Assembly (NCBI GenBank): GCA_019242475.1
Contig: JAFAVK010000038.1
Coordinates: 1-39,934 of the forward strand
Source of the DNA: Acidobacteriota bacterium
Lineage (GTDB): Bacteria; Acidobacteriota; Blastocatellia; Pyrinomonadales; Pyrinomonadaceae
Direction of reading: 5' to 3'
DNA: 39,934 nucleotides
Below, one piece after another: positions 1 through 9,283 of the stretch (position 1 is its first letter; every line of letters begins with the position of its first letter). The notes below the pieces were generated by a model. That model searched no databases. It worked only from the letters and a program-made list of their open reading frames with translations, and had not been told where the DNA came from. Made by a program: the position numbers and the translations under genes.

Positions 1-2
1 CG

Positions 3-353
3 TTCTTCCACACCCGGGTCTACTTCGATGCCCGACAGCCGGGCGCCCGGCCGGCGGCGGTCGCGCTCGCGGGGTTGCTCGCACCGGCCGACATCCACCC
101 GCTGCCTGCGCAGCGTCGCCTGCTTGCCCTCGACCCGGGAGCGATGCTCGTGGTCGTCGTCGGCTCGACCTTCCACGGGCAGCTGGCCGAGGCGGCGCCG
201 CCGCCGCCGCGACCTCCGCCCCCACGGCCGCCCCCGCCGCCGCCCCGGCCGCCGCCGCCGGCGCCGTTCGGGCGATTCGAGGCCACCTCGCCGAAGCCGA
301 TGGTCTTACTCAGGCGCGTGTTGAAGGCGAAGAAGCCGGGGCCGCGCCCGTAG
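3..353 (+). pseudogene. C-terminal fragment of an LCP (LytR/CpsA/Psr)-type protein, probably foreign to this contig
   Basis: An open frame enters from the left edge and reads through to a stop at 351-353. Its first ~63 residues look like the end of an LCP/LytR protein of actinobacterial type. They begin FFHTRVYFDARQPG, continue with a PLPAQ segment and finish with LVVVVGSTFHGQLAEA, the beta-alpha-beta close of such proteins. From about base 190 the frame becomes pure Pro/Arg, which is the antisense of the Gly/Arg tail of the TonB receptor on the other strand. Everything beyond that is therefore antisense reading, not LCP sequence. The real homologous part ends at about 185-195. I see no LCP catalytic domain because it would lie off the left edge. 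The family assignment is from memory of the motif. The likeliest explanation is a chimeric join or a recombination scar. Confidence 0.5.
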
Positions 354-3052
354 TTGCGCGGGATGATGACCTGGCCGGGCTGCGGGTCAAGGTCGAAGTC
401 GCCGAAGGCCGTCCGCCGCACGCTCGCGCGCGAAAGGTCTGTGGCGAACGCGGGGCGCTCCGTGAAGAGCGTGTCGCCGTTCAGGTCGCGCCCGATGGTG
501 ATGTTGAAGGGCCGGCCCGAGTTGACGACGAGCGTCGGGTTGAGCCTCAAGCCCCACGGCAGCGCGTTGACGGAACCGCCGATGAAGAGGCGGTGGCGCT
601 GATCCTGCGTCGAGTTGCCGTACTCGCCCGTCAGGTCGTACTGGTTGACGGGGAAGTTCGAGGAGTAGTCGGTGTCGCTCTTCGCGAAGTTCAAGGAGTA
701 GTTGCCGAAGAGCGTGAACTTGCGGCTGAAGCGGTTGTTGACGTTGACGACGAGCTGGTGCTGGTTGAAGACGCCGCTCGACTCGAACTGGAAGACGTTG
801 CCGAGCGCGGGCAGCGGCCGGATGAGATTGTTCGACGCGTCGCGCAGGGGCCGGTTCGAAGCGTCCACGAGCGGCGCGTTGACGTTGCGCGAGCGCAGCG
901 CGTGGAGCGTGCGCGCGCCGATGTAGCTCACCGAGAGCGTGACGCGGTATGGCAACTGCTGCTCGAAGCTCACGGCCGTCTGCATCGTGTAGGGCGCGCG
1001 GATGTCGGGCGCGAACTGCCGGACGGTCTGCCGCACCTGGAAGGCCGTGAGCTGCTCGGGCGTCGGCACGCCCGCGACCGTCGGCGTGTAGGCGCCGTCG
1101 GCCGTCGTCTGGCCGAAGGTGGAGAGGTTGAGCAAGGGCGAGGCGAGGTCGGTCACGACGAACTGCTGCTGGCTCGTCCCGTTGAAGCGCGCGGTCTGCA
1201 ACGCGAGGTTCTCGTTGACGCGCTGGTAGAAGATGCCGAAGCCGCCGCGGACGACCGTGTGCTGCTTGCGCGGGTCGCCCGCAGGCGACCAGGCGAAGGC
1301 GACGCGCGGCGCGAAGTCGAGGTCGCCGCCCGCGCGGTTCTGCCGCTCGTAGCGCAGGCCCGCCGAGAGCGTCAGGTTCGGGCGCACGCGCCAGTCGTCC
1401 TGCACGAACGGGCTGAAGTCCCAGTAGGTGACCGAAGCCTCCGGGTCGCCGCCCGTGATGGAGAACTGCGTGGGCTCGCCGCCGCGCGCGCGGATCTGCG
1501 CCGGCGTGCAGAAGCCCGCGGCGTTGCCGCACGGCTGCCCCTGGAGGAAGAGCGTGCGGCGGTAGCGTTCGAGGCTGGTGATCTGGACGAGCACGGGGCT
1601 GCCGTTGGCGTCCGTGACGACGTTGCCCGCGGCGTCGAGCTGCGGGGCCGTGCCGCCCGCGAAGGTGAACGTGCCGGCGAAGTTCTGCCGCGACACGTCG
1701 GTGATGCGGTCGGCGCGCACGCGCGCGCCCGCCTTGAGCGCGTGGCCGCCGACCGTCCAGGACGTGTAGTTCTGAATCTCGAAGCGGTTCTGGTCGTTCG
1801 AAGAGAGGGCGCTCTGCGCGCCGCCGCCGGTGAAGGATTCGAGGACGCGGATGACGGGCGCGTCCGTGCCGCCGGTCTGCCGCTGCCGGTCGTTCTCGTA
1901 CTGGAAGCGCGTCTCGTTGATGACCTTCTGGTTGAGGACGGCCGTCTCGGTCAGTTGCACGGTGTGCTGCGTCGTCTCCGCGTCGTAGGCGCGGGTCGGC
2001 AGGTTGAAGTCGCCGACGCCCTCGTTCAGGCGATGGCCCCGCTCGAAGGTGTAGCGCGCGACGAGCGTGTTCGTCGGGTTGATCTGGTAGTCGAGGCGCG
2101 GGCTGAAGGTCGTCCGCCGGTTGGGCGTGAGGGTCGTCTGGTTGAAGGAGACGGGGTTGAGGCCCGCGTCGAGCACGACGGCGCGCACCACGCTGTTGTC
2201 GTCCGTCTCGCTCCGCTCGAAGTCGAGGAAGAAGGAGGCGCGCTTGGCCGAGAGCGGCCCCGAGAAGTTCCCGCCGTAGCGACGCAGCTGGTAGGGGGCG
2301 CGCGTCGCGGCGAAGGGCGAGCGCGCGTTGAGAGACTCGTCGTTGAAGTTGAAGAACGCCTGGCCGCGGTATCGGTCGGTGCCGGGCTTGGTGAAGATTT
2401 CGATGCGGCCGTAGCCGAGCCGGTCGTACTCGGCCGAGAACGGGTTGCGGTTGATGCGTATCTCGCGGATCGACTCCTTCGGCGGGAGGCGCCCGCCGGT
2501 GAAGCCGTCCACGTAAATCTGCGCGCCGTCTTCGGAAGAGCCCGAGCCGGGGCCGGCGAGCGCCTGCAAGGCTTCGGACAGGTCGTCGGGGTCGTCGGGC
2601 AGCGCGTCGAGGTCGGCGCCGCGCAGCACCACCGCCCCGGCCTGCGACTCGGCCTCGGTGCCGACGGGCGCCTCGGCCGTGACCGTCACCTCCTCCTGCT
2701 CGATGGCGACGGTGAGGATGATGTCGAGCGGGGCCGTGCGGCCCGCCTGCACCTCGACGCCGAGGTTCTCGTAGGCCGCGAAGCCGGACTGGTTGATGCG
2801 CACCGTGTAGCGCCCGGGCGGCAGCCCCGCGAAGGAGTAGTTGCCCGCCTCGTCCGTCGTCGCCGTCTTCGCGACGCCCGCGGCGTCGGCCGCCGTCACC
2901 GTCGCGCCGATGATGACGCCGCCCAGCTCGTCCTTCACGTTCCCGCGCAGAGTCCCCAACGCCTGCTGCGCCACCACCCCGCAGATGTTAAAGAACAGCA
3001 CCGCCGCGCACAGGGCCAAGCCCCGCAACGCCCCCCTCCTCAAATGTCTCAT
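20..3052 (-). CDS. Oar-like TonB-dependent outer-membrane receptor, 3' end lost
   Basis: Outer-membrane TonB-dependent transporter of the large Oar/carboxypeptidase-regulatory type common in Acidobacteriota; the substrate cannot be told from sequence. The chosen ATG follows a GGAGGG ribosome site and opens a signal peptide (MRHLRRGALRGLALCAAVLFF..). Residues ~30-115 are the carboxypeptidase-regulatory-like beta-sandwich (GTLRGNVKDELGG, then GLPPGRYTVRI). A plug domain follows, with a DxDxL-like acidic stretch, IYVDGFTGG and EIRINRNPFSAEYDRLG. The rest is beta-barrel with many aromatic strand ends. After RLSKTIGFGEVASN the protein enters a Gly/Arg tract and then about 60 residues with no barrel character before a stop at 20-22. 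The last strands and terminal aromatic residue expected of the family are absent. The other two minus frames there do not restore them. The true coding part probably ends near base 200. Confidence 0.85.
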   Translation of the reverse strand: MRHLRRGALRGLALCAAVLFFNICGVVAQQALGTLRGNVKDELGGVIIGATVTAADAAGVAKTATTDEAGNYSFAGLPPGRYTVRINQSGFAAYENLGVEVQAGRTAPLDIILTVAIEQEEVTVTAEAPVGTEAESQAGAVVLRGADLDALPDDPDDLSEALQALAGPGSGSSEDGAQIYVDGFTGGRLPPKESIREIRINRNPFSAEYDRLGYGRIEIFTKPGTDRYRGQAFFNFNDESLNARSPFAATRAPYQLRRYGGNFSGPLSAKRASFFLDFERSETDDNSVVRAVVLDAGLNPVSFNQTTLTPNRRTTFSPRLDYQINPTNTLVARYTFERGHRLNEGVGDFNLPTRAYDAETTQHTVQLTETAVLNQKVINETRFQYENDRQRQTGGTDAPVIRVLESFTGGGAQSALSSNDQNRFEIQNYTSWTVGGHALKAGARVRADRITDVSRQNFAGTFTFAGGTAPQLDAAGNVVTDANGSPVLVQITSLERYRRTLFLQGQPCGNAAGFCTPAQIRARGGEPTQFSITGGDPEASVTYWDFSPFVQDDWRVRPNLTLSAGLRYERQNRAGGDLDFAPRVAFAWSPAGDPRKQHTVVRGGFGIFYQRVNENLALQTARFNGTSQQQFVVTDLASPLLNLSTFGQTTADGAYTPTVAGVPTPEQLTAFQVRQTVRQFAPDIRAPYTMQTAVSFEQQLPYRVTLSVSYIGARTLHALRSRNVNAPLVDASNRPLRDASNNLIRPLPALGNVFQFESSGVFNQHQLVVNVNNRFSRKFTLFGNYSLNFAKSDTDYSSNFPVNQYDLTGEYGNSTQDQRHRLFIGGSVNALPWGLRLNPTLVVNSGRPFNITIGRDLNGDTLFTERPAFATDLSRASVRRTAFGDFDLDPQPGQVIIPRNYGRGPGFFAFNTRLSKTIGFGEVASNRPNGAGGGGRGGGGGGRGGGGRGGGGAASASCPWKVEPTTTTSIAPGSRASRRRCAGSGWMSAGASNPASATAAGRAPGCRASK

Positions 3053-3075
3053 CGCCCTCCACCGTACCTTGACTG

Positions 3076-3168
3076 TTAAGTATGAACTCGGAACGCCGAA
3101 CGATGAACTGAAAGGCAAAGGGCTTCAGTTCGTCGTTCAGCGTTCAACGTTCCCAGTTCATCGTTTAG
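3076..3168. repeat. Border palindrome, GAACGATGAACTGAA-word family
   Basis: Imperfect inverted repeat with arms 3076-3112 and 3124-3168 built from GAAC/GATGAAC words, with an 11-nt loop that itself contains a GGCAAAG word. The right arm contains the TAA stop of the DUF5666-like gene (3165-3167). The element fills most of the gap to the receptor start. It is much richer in A+T than the flanking genes. The same word family recurs at 23694-23777. Confidence 0.8.
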
Positions 3169-4376
3169 CGAGGCGGCTCGCGCGTCGGCCCCTGGCCGTT
3201 GCCGATGACGTCGCCGGGCAGGCCCGGGCTGTTGGGGCCGCGCTGGCCGGCGCCGCGCCCGAACGGCTGCATGGCGCGGATCGTCTCGGGCGTGCCCGTG
3301 ACGAGCGTGATGACGGTCGCGTGCGAGGCGTCGGCGCCCGGCGTGACCGTGACGGAGACGGCGTCGCCCTTCTTCAGCTCGGCCAGGGTGACCGCGGGCA
3401 GGCTGTCGAACATCTGCTGGAAGTTGTTGCCGCCGCCGCCCGGCCCGAAGCCGCCGCGACCGCCGCCGCCCTCGCCGCGCCCCTGCCCGTCGCCGCGGCG
3501 GCGCTGGCCGCCTTCGCCTTGAGCCTGTCCTTGCGCCTGCCCGCCCTGCTGTTGCTGCTGCTGGCGCTCGGCGCGGCGCTGCTCGCGTTCGGCGCGCTGC
3601 TTCGCCAGCGTCTGCTCGAACTCGGGCGTCATGCGGTGCAGAGAGGAGCGCGCGCCGAGCGCGAGCTTGACGCTGCCGCCGTCGTTCGTCTTGACGACCA
3701 GCTCGCCCTTCTGCGCATCCACGCTCGCGACCGTGCCGGAGAAGCGCGCGAACGAGCCCGTCAAGACCTCCTCGGCCTTGAAGGTCGAGCCGTCGGCCGT
3801 GCGCTCGCCCGTCGCGCGGATGTTCTCGCCGGCCCGCACGTCCGCGAGCGAGCCCGCGATGGCGTCGGCCGGCTTCATCGAGTCGGGCGCGTAATGCAGC
3901 ACGCGCGCCGCGGAGGCGTCAACCGTCGCGGACTCCTGCCCCTGCCCCTCGCGGCCGCGCGTCTGCACGACGATCAGCTTCTTCGCGGCGTCCACCGAGA
4001 CGACGCGGCCCTGGAGCCTGCGCCCCGCGTTCTGCCCGCCCGGGCCGCCGGCGCGCGTCATCAGGATGAGGCGCGCGGCCGTCCCGCCCGCCGCCGTGAC
4101 GCCCGGCGCGAGCAGGCGGTCGCCGACGCGCACCTCCGCGAACGTCACGCGCTGCCCCTGCTTGAGGTCGGTCACGCCCGGCGCCATGCGCGTGTAGGTC
4201 GTCTGCTCGGTCGTCGTCAGCGTCACGGTCTCGCCCGTGTCCGCGTGCACCGTGACCGTGTGGGCCGCGGCGTCAACGGCCGTGATGTCGCCGACGAGCC
4301 TCTGCGGCGTCTGCGCGCCCGCCCGCCCGAACGTCAGAAGGGAGACGGTTAAGAAGAAGAGGAAAAGCTTTCTCAT
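3165..4376 (-). CDS. Secreted DUF5666-like protein with Gly/Gln/Arg-rich linker
   Basis: 403 residues, exported: MRKLFLFFLTVSLLTFGRAGAQ is a clear signal peptide. Three repeats of a small beta-barrel module are visible (LVGDITAVDAAAHTVTVHAD.., LQGRVVSVDAAKKLIVVQT.., FSGTVASVDAQKGELVVKT..). Their G-x-V-x-x-V-D-x-x-x-x-x-x-V pattern is typical of DUF5666 domains. Between repeat 3 and a final similar segment lies a low-complexity Gln- then Gly/Arg-rich linker, also seen in the adjacent receptor. Function is unknown; binding of a small ligand or a periplasmic scaffold role would be guesses. A TTG at 4409 overlapping the upstream stop (TTGA) could add 11 residues, but the ATG gives the better signal peptide. 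It is likely cotranscribed with the receptor. Confidence 0.75.
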   Translation of the reverse strand: MRKLFLFFLTVSLLTFGRAGAQTPQRLVGDITAVDAAAHTVTVHADTGETVTLTTTEQTTYTRMAPGVTDLKQGQRVTFAEVRVGDRLLAPGVTAAGGTAARLILMTRAGGPGGQNAGRRLQGRVVSVDAAKKLIVVQTRGREGQGQESATVDASAARVLHYAPDSMKPADAIAGSLADVRAGENIRATGERTADGSTFKAEEVLTGSFARFSGTVASVDAQKGELVVKTNDGGSVKLALGARSSLHRMTPEFEQTLAKQRAEREQRRAERQQQQQQGGQAQGQAQGEGGQRRRGDGQGRGEGGGGRGGFGPGGGGNNFQQMFDSLPAVTLAELKKGDAVSVTVTPGADASHATVITLVTGTPETIRAMQPFGRGAGQRGPNSPGLPGDVIGNGQGPTREPPR

Positions 4377-4405
4377 TTCGTTCACTACCACTTTCAAGTT
4401 AAAGC

Positions 4406-4672
4406 TCAAACGTCGGTCTCTTTGTCGGTCTCGGCGCGGCCCGCGCCGCCCGAGCCGGCCGAGGGCTCCATGTCGCCGAGCGCGGACGTCGTGGCCTCGA
4501 TGGACTGCGGCCCCGCGCCCTGCGCCGCGGCGTTTGCGGTGCCGGCCGCGTTCGCCTGCCCGCCGCCGGACTCGCCCGGCCGGAAGCCGTCCCGCTCGGC
4601 CTCGTGTTTCTCCGTGTGCCCCGTGCCCTGCGCGAAGCGGTCAGCCTCGCCCGCCCTGTCCTGCTCAGCCAT
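4406..4672 (-). CDS. Small hydrophilic, probably disordered protein
   Basis: 88 residues from an ATG preceded by an AGGGGA ribosome site about 9 nt upstream. The protein is rich in Gly, Ala, Glu and Ser, has no cysteine, no membrane segment and no recognisable fold, and ends ..AETDKETDV. Such compositions are typical of small stress-associated or linker proteins, but no family is recognised. Its stop overlaps a possible TTG start of the DUF5666-like gene, so the two are probably in one transcript. The good ribosome site is the main reason to believe it is real. Confidence 0.5.
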   Translation of the reverse strand: MAEQDRAGEADRFAQGTGHTEKHEAERDGFRPGESGGGQANAAGTANAAAQGAGPQSIEATTSALGDMEPSAGSGGAGRAETDKETDV

Positions 4673-4730
4673 CGCCTGTGTCCCCTTTGCGACTCGAAGT
4701 TGAAGACGGCCGTTTACCAAGGCCGGTTAC

Positions 4731-4766
4731 AAGAAAAAGCCGAACGCCCGGCGCACGTGCGCCGGG
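4731..4766 (-). terminator. Intrinsic terminator after the FNT channel gene
   Basis: A perfect 20-bp palindrome at 4747-4766 (CCCGGCGCAC/GTGCGCCGGG) is followed on the minus strand, 8 nt later, by TTTTTCTT. It lies about 110 nt past the stop of the channel gene and before the small-protein gene, so it probably separates two transcripts. Confidence 0.6.
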
Positions 4767-4872
4767 GCCGTAGAACGCTGGGGAAAGTTGTTCAGGGGAT
4801 GAATGGAATATACCGCACATGCGCGCGGGACGTAAGTCGCCGCGTGTGCGGACGGGAGCGGCTTCTAACTCT

Positions 4873-5709
4873 TCAGGAACTCTTCCGCGCCTCGCCGGCC
4901 ACCTGTGCGTGGCCGAGCGCGGCGACGAGCGTGGCGCCGCCGACGATGTTGCCCAGGAGCGTCGGCAGCATCCAAGCGAGGTAGTCGGACAGGCCCGCCC
5001 CGCCCGACCAGACGACGTAGAGCGTATCCACCGACCCGGCGACGACGTGCGCGAACTTGCCCAGGGCGACGAGGTAGGTCATCACGATGACGACGAAGAA
5101 GCGCGCCGACTCGGACGCCGGCAGCATCCAGACCATCAGGGCGATCAGCCACCCGGCGAAGACGCCCTTCAGGAGCGTGAGCGGCCACGAGCCGACGAAC
5201 GCCTCGCGCCCGATCTCGGCGAACGTCTCGCGCACGTGCGGCTCGAACAGCTCGGTGCGCGAGATGACGAACGCGAAGACGAGCGCGCCCACGACGTTCG
5301 CCAGGAACACGACGCCCCAGAGCCTCAAGACCTGCGCGAGCGTGTGCATGTAAGGTCTTTGCAGGAAGGGGAGGACGGCCGTCAGCGTGTTCTCCGTGAA
5401 GAGCTGCTGGCGCCCGAGCACGATGACGAGGAAGCCGACGCTGTAGCCGAGTTTTGCCACGAGCGGCCGCCACTCGGAGTCGGGGAGGTGCGAGCGCAGC
5501 AGCCCTTCGGCGACGAGCGAGAAGCCCATCGAGAGCCCGGCGGCCAGGCCGTCCCACGCGAGCGCCGCGGAGGAGCGTTTGAGTTCGTTCTCGCCCTCCT
5601 CGCGTATCGCCTCGTAGACGACCTCCGTGCGCGGCGCGCTGCGCCACTCGACCTCTTCCTGCTCCTGCTCCGACAGTTCGGGCTGCCTCGAGTTCTTCTG
5701 CTCTTCCAT
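4873..5709 (-). CDS. Formate/nitrite transporter (FNT) family channel, YfdC-like
   Basis: 278 residues. Inner-membrane channel of the FNT family, which passes small monovalent anions such as formate or nitrite. A ~55-residue charged cytoplasmic N-terminus (Glu/Gln-rich) precedes about six membrane segments. Family marks include LAWDGLAAGLSMGFSLVAEG in TM1, the GRQQLFTENTLTAVLPFL loop, and NVVGALVFAF. The paired pore segments end with LGNIVGGATLVAALGHAQV. The charged N-terminal extension resembles the YfdC subgroup, whose substrate is not settled. The ATG follows AAGGGGG by 6 nt; a TTG two codons earlier is possible. It lies downstream of the alcohol-oxidising unit, so formate movement is an attractive but unproven role. 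A large hairpin separates it from that unit. Confidence 0.85.
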   Translation of the reverse strand: MEEQKNSRQPELSEQEQEEVEWRSAPRTEVVYEAIREEGENELKRSSAALAWDGLAAGLSMGFSLVAEGLLRSHLPDSEWRPLVAKLGYSVGFLVIVLGRQQLFTENTLTAVLPFLQRPYMHTLAQVLRLWGVVFLANVVGALVFAFVISRTELFEPHVRETFAEIGREAFVGSWPLTLLKGVFAGWLIALMVWMLPASESARFFVVIVMTYLVALGKFAHVVAGSVDTLYVVWSGGAGLSDYLAWMLPTLLGNIVGGATLVAALGHAQVAGEARKSS

Positions 5710-5730
5710 CTTCAACCCCCTTGTATAAAG

Positions 5731-6878
<1,148 letters not shown>

Positions 6879-6882
<4 letters not shown>

Positions 6883-7277
6883 TTGAGCGTGTAGAGGTAG
6901 CTGGTGATGTCGCGCGCGTCCTGGTCTGAGACGCCGAGGGTGGGCATGGCGGTGAGGCCGTCCACGGCGCGCGGGTCGCGTATCCAGCGCATCATGTTCT
7001 CGGGCGAGTTGGTGAGGACGCCGCCGACGTAGGCGCGGCTGGCGACCTGCGAGAGCGGCGGGCCGACGAGCGCGTCCGCGCCGCGCACGCCGGGGATGGT
7101 GTGGCACGTCCCGCAGCCGTAGTGCTCGATGGCCGCGCGGCCGCGGGCCGGGTTGCCGCCGCCGGTCATCTCGGCCGCCGCGCGCTCCGCCTCACTCATA
7201 CCCCCGCCGCACGCCGCACAGAGAAAGAGCAGCGCCGCCGCCGCGAGCAGTTTTAAAGTCTGTAAGTCTCCGCGCAT
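6879..7277 (-). CDS. Lipoprotein cytochrome c (class I, mono-heme)
   Basis: 132 residues. MRGDLQTLKLLAAAALLFLCAACGGG is a lipoprotein-type signal, so the protein is probably anchored on the outer face of the inner membrane. There is one heme site, CGTCH, near residue 57, in RGRAAIEHYGCGTCHTIPG. The distal methionine is probably in TAMPTLGVSD, and the end (DITSYLYTLK) is the usual C-terminal helix. The start follows the CtaG stop by 4 nt and the stop overlaps the YVTN start. It is likely a short-range electron carrier for the adjacent oxidase. Confidence 0.85.
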
Positions 7278-7281
7278 CGTT

Positions 7282-8307
7282 TCAAACGTCGAACCGTAAA
7301 CTCTCACGCCCGGCCGCACGCAGCGCCGCCTGCTCGCGGCGGAGGACGGCGCGCTCCGACTCGCGCATCCAGCCGGCGAGCAGCGCCAACCCCGCGACGA
7401 CGTAGACCAACCCGGCCGGCACCCACATGATGAGCCCGCCCAACTGCTGGTCTTCGAGCGGCGTCAGCCCCCACGACGGCGCCGTTTTCGAGTAGGCCGG
7501 GTAGAGCACGCGCCCCGTGAAGGTCAGGAACGCGCCGAGGACGCCGCTGTGCACCGAGGTCGTGAACAGATAGAGCACCGCCGCGCCGTAGCCCATCAGC
7601 CCGCGCGGCCCGTGCACGAGCGCCCACCAGAAGAGCAAAGCCGACCCGAGGAAGGAGACGTGCTGGAGCGTGTGCACGAGGTCGCTCTTGAGCGTCGCCT
7701 CGAAGAGCGCGGGCACGTGCCACACCCACAGCGCCAGCGCGTGCAACGCCCAGGCCGCCAGGGGTTTCGTCAAAGCCCCCCAGACGCGCCGCCACCAACC
7801 GGCCTTCGCCGCCTCGCCGAGGCGCCGCGCCCACGTGGTCGGCACCGCCCACAGGAACGCGACCACCGGCCGCCCCAACACCAGGAGCGGCGCGGCCGCC
7901 ACCATCAAGACCTCGTGCTGCGTCATGTGCGCCGAGAAGAGCACCCCGCCCAAAGGGTGCAGCGGCGAGACCAGCGCCACGAACAGCGCCGCCCACCCGC
8001 CCGCATAGCACCAGGCCTCCCAACGCCGAACCCCGCGCCCGCTCCCCGACTCGCGCCAGAGCCTCCGCACCCCGCGCAGGTACAGCCACCCCGACGCCGC
8101 CAGGCACAACCACACCAGAGGGTCTTGCCCCCAGGTGTAAGGCAGGTCGGAGAAGTGATGCGGCTCGCCCCCGTGACCGAGGGCGGTCACGAAGGCAAAA
8201 GGCAAAAGGCAAAAGGCAAAAATCAAAAGGGTAAGACGGCGCGGGAAGCGAGACGCCGCGTCTTCACTTGTGCCCTTTGCCTTTTGCCTTTTGCCTTCTG
8301 CCTTCAT
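7282..8307 (-). CDS. ctaG: Cytochrome oxidase assembly protein, CtaG (caa3) type, repeat-encoded signal
   Basis: 341 residues, inner-membrane assembly factor of the caa3_CtaG family, linked to copper insertion or biogenesis of caa3-type oxidases. After the signal comes ALGHGGEPHHF, then about seven membrane segments. Family features include SPLHPLGGVLFSAHMTQHE, LLVLGRPVVAFLWAVP, WVWHVPALFEATL and LEDQQLGGLIMWVPAGLVYV. The ATG overlaps the upstream stop (ATGA). The first ~40 residues are encoded by the second GGCAAAA palindrome: MKAEGKRQKAKG from one arm, LLIFAFCLLPFAF from the other. Many relatives carry an ordinary signal peptide just before a His-Gly-Gly stretch, so the palindrome has taken the place of that signal. 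Confidence 0.88.
   Translation of the reverse strand: MKAEGKRQKAKGTSEDAASRFPRRLTLLIFAFCLLPFAFVTALGHGGEPHHFSDLPYTWGQDPLVWLCLAASGWLYLRGVRRLWRESGSGRGVRRWEAWCYAGGWAALFVALVSPLHPLGGVLFSAHMTQHEVLMVAAAPLLVLGRPVVAFLWAVPTTWARRLGEAAKAGWWRRVWGALTKPLAAWALHALALWVWHVPALFEATLKSDLVHTLQHVSFLGSALLFWWALVHGPRGLMGYGAAVLYLFTTSVHSGVLGAFLTFTGRVLYPAYSKTAPSWGLTPLEDQQLGGLIMWVPAGLVYVVAGLALLAGWMRESERAVLRREQAALRAAGRESLRFDV
8191..8307. repeat. Border palindrome, GGCAAAA-word family, copy 2 (encodes the CtaG signal)
   Basis: Arms 8191-8230 and 8271-8306 consist of GGCAAAA/GGCAAAG/GGCAGAA words. The GC-rich centre (~8236-8262) can itself pair (GACGGCGCG with CGCCGCGTC, imperfect). Minus-strand reading starts at the ATGA overlap and gives the Lys-rich then hydrophobic N-terminus of CtaG. 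Confidence 0.9.
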
Positions 8308-8690
8308 GTCCTCTGGCACGCGCTGTAGACGAAGACGGCGACCCACTGCGCGATGATGACGAGCGCGCTGTGGGCGCTGACGAACATGCCGACGGCCGCC
8401 ATGAAGCGGCTGCGCGGCAGCACGCCCGCGCCCCCGTCGTCCCACTCGGCGCCGGCCCTCTGCCAGTTGCGCCACGAGAGGAGCCCCGCGCCCGCGGCGA
8501 CCAGCAGCGCCGCCAGCGAGACCGCGTGCAGAGTCCACACCTGCCCCGACCCGCAGACCCAGAGCACGAGCGCGTAGTTGGCCTGCAACTGCACGAGCGC
8601 CGCCAACGGCCCGGCGAGTATGCCCGCCCAGAGCGCGCCCGGCCCCGCGCCCTCCTTGAACTCCCTCGCCGCTTCGCCGTTCACATCCAT
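8304..8690 (-). CDS. Small integral membrane protein of the oxidase unit
   Basis: 128 residues with three or four hydrophobic segments: ALWAGILAGPLAALVQLQANYALVLWVC (long, possibly two), TLHAVSLAALLVAAGAGLLSW and AVGMFVSAHSALVIIAQWVAVFV. The N-terminus is short and hydrophilic (MDVNGEAAREFKEG). Position between subunit III and CtaG suggests an accessory or subunit-IV-like component of the oxidase, but I recognise no conserved family signature. The ATG lies 10 nt inside the subunit III gene and the stop overlaps the CtaG start, so it is translated within a tightly packed message. Confidence 0.65.
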   Translation of the reverse strand: MDVNGEAAREFKEGAGPGALWAGILAGPLAALVQLQANYALVLWVCGSGQVWTLHAVSLAALLVAAGAGLLSWRNWQRAGAEWDDGGAGVLPRSRFMAAVGMFVSAHSALVIIAQWVAVFVYSACQRT

Positions 8691-9283
8691 CGCGGCACCC
8701 AGTAGATGACGACGTAGAGCGGCACCCACAGCGCCACGACGAAGTACCAGTAGAGCGCGTTCTCGCTCGCGTCCACGAACCGCTTGCCCTCTATCGGGCC
8801 GATGACGAACAGCGCCAGCAGCACTATCGTGTCCAGCAGGTCTGTGACGAGGTGCAGAAGGTGCGCGCCCATGCTGACCCACACGACGGAGCCGTAGGCG
8901 TTCTGATCCCAGCGGCAGTTGAGGTAACCGAACTCGACGAAGCGGATGACGGTGGCCGCGAGCGCGAACCCGATCATCACCAGCAGCCAGAGGCGCACGC
9001 CGCGCAAGTCCAGCCCCTCCGCCGCCTTCTTCGCCCAGTGGTTCGGGACGCAGCTCAACAGGATGACGACGAGGTTGACCGTGCCCCAGAAGAGCCGCGG
9101 GTAGTTGACGCCGGGCGGCCAGTCGGGGACGGGCGTGCGCAGGAAGAAGTAGGTGGCGAAGAGGACGACGAACATCCCGCCCTCCATGAGGATGAGGCTC
9201 CACGTGCACCACCACGTCAGCGGCCTGTGGCCGAAGGCGAAGGTCGGCAAGTTCGACACGTCGATGTTCGGTCGCGCGCTCAA
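8681..9283 (-). CDS. ctaE: Cytochrome c oxidase subunit III
   Basis: 200 residues, about five membrane helices, the short form of subunit III that lacks the first two helices of the mitochondrial type. Recognisable parts are WWCTWSLILMEGGMFVVLFATYFFLR, LCAL-like helices, RFVEFGYLNCRWDQNAYGS, and WVSMGAHLLHLVTDLLDTIVL with the conserved G-x-H-x-x-H. The end is NALYWYFVVALWVPLYVVIYW. The start is a TTG that overlaps the stop of subunit I (TTGA), with CAGGAG close upstream. No ATG fits before the conserved part. The 3' end overlaps the next gene by 10 nt. Confidence 0.9.
   Translation of the reverse strand: MSARPNIDVSNLPTFAFGHRPLTWWCTWSLILMEGGMFVVLFATYFFLRTPVPDWPPGVNYPRLFWGTVNLVVILLSCVPNHWAKKAAEGLDLRGVRLWLLVMIGFALAATVIRFVEFGYLNCRWDQNAYGSVVWVSMGAHLLHLVTDLLDTIVLLALFVIGPIEGKRFVDASENALYWYFVVALWVPLYVVIYWVPRWM

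Noticed and set aside
20..200. Simple frameshift as the cause of the odd TonB receptor C-terminus
   Set aside because: I read the other two minus frames; neither shows barrel strands or a terminal aromatic residue, while the + strand shows a coherent LCP-like sequence. A join is the better explanation.
593..3079. Very long open frame on the + strand opposite the TonB receptor
   Set aside because: Composition is almost only Arg, Val, Glu, Ala and Leu, with no domain pattern; it is the antisense of a high-GC gene. The same holds for 9319-11388, 12404-14167, 30738-31124 region, 32850-34301 and 37247-39124.
6883..7107. N-terminal extension of the YVTN protein upstream of the ATGA overlap
   Set aside because: The extra residues are Arg/His-rich antisense-like reading of the cytochrome c gene in another frame. 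The ATG at the overlap starts exactly at the palindrome.
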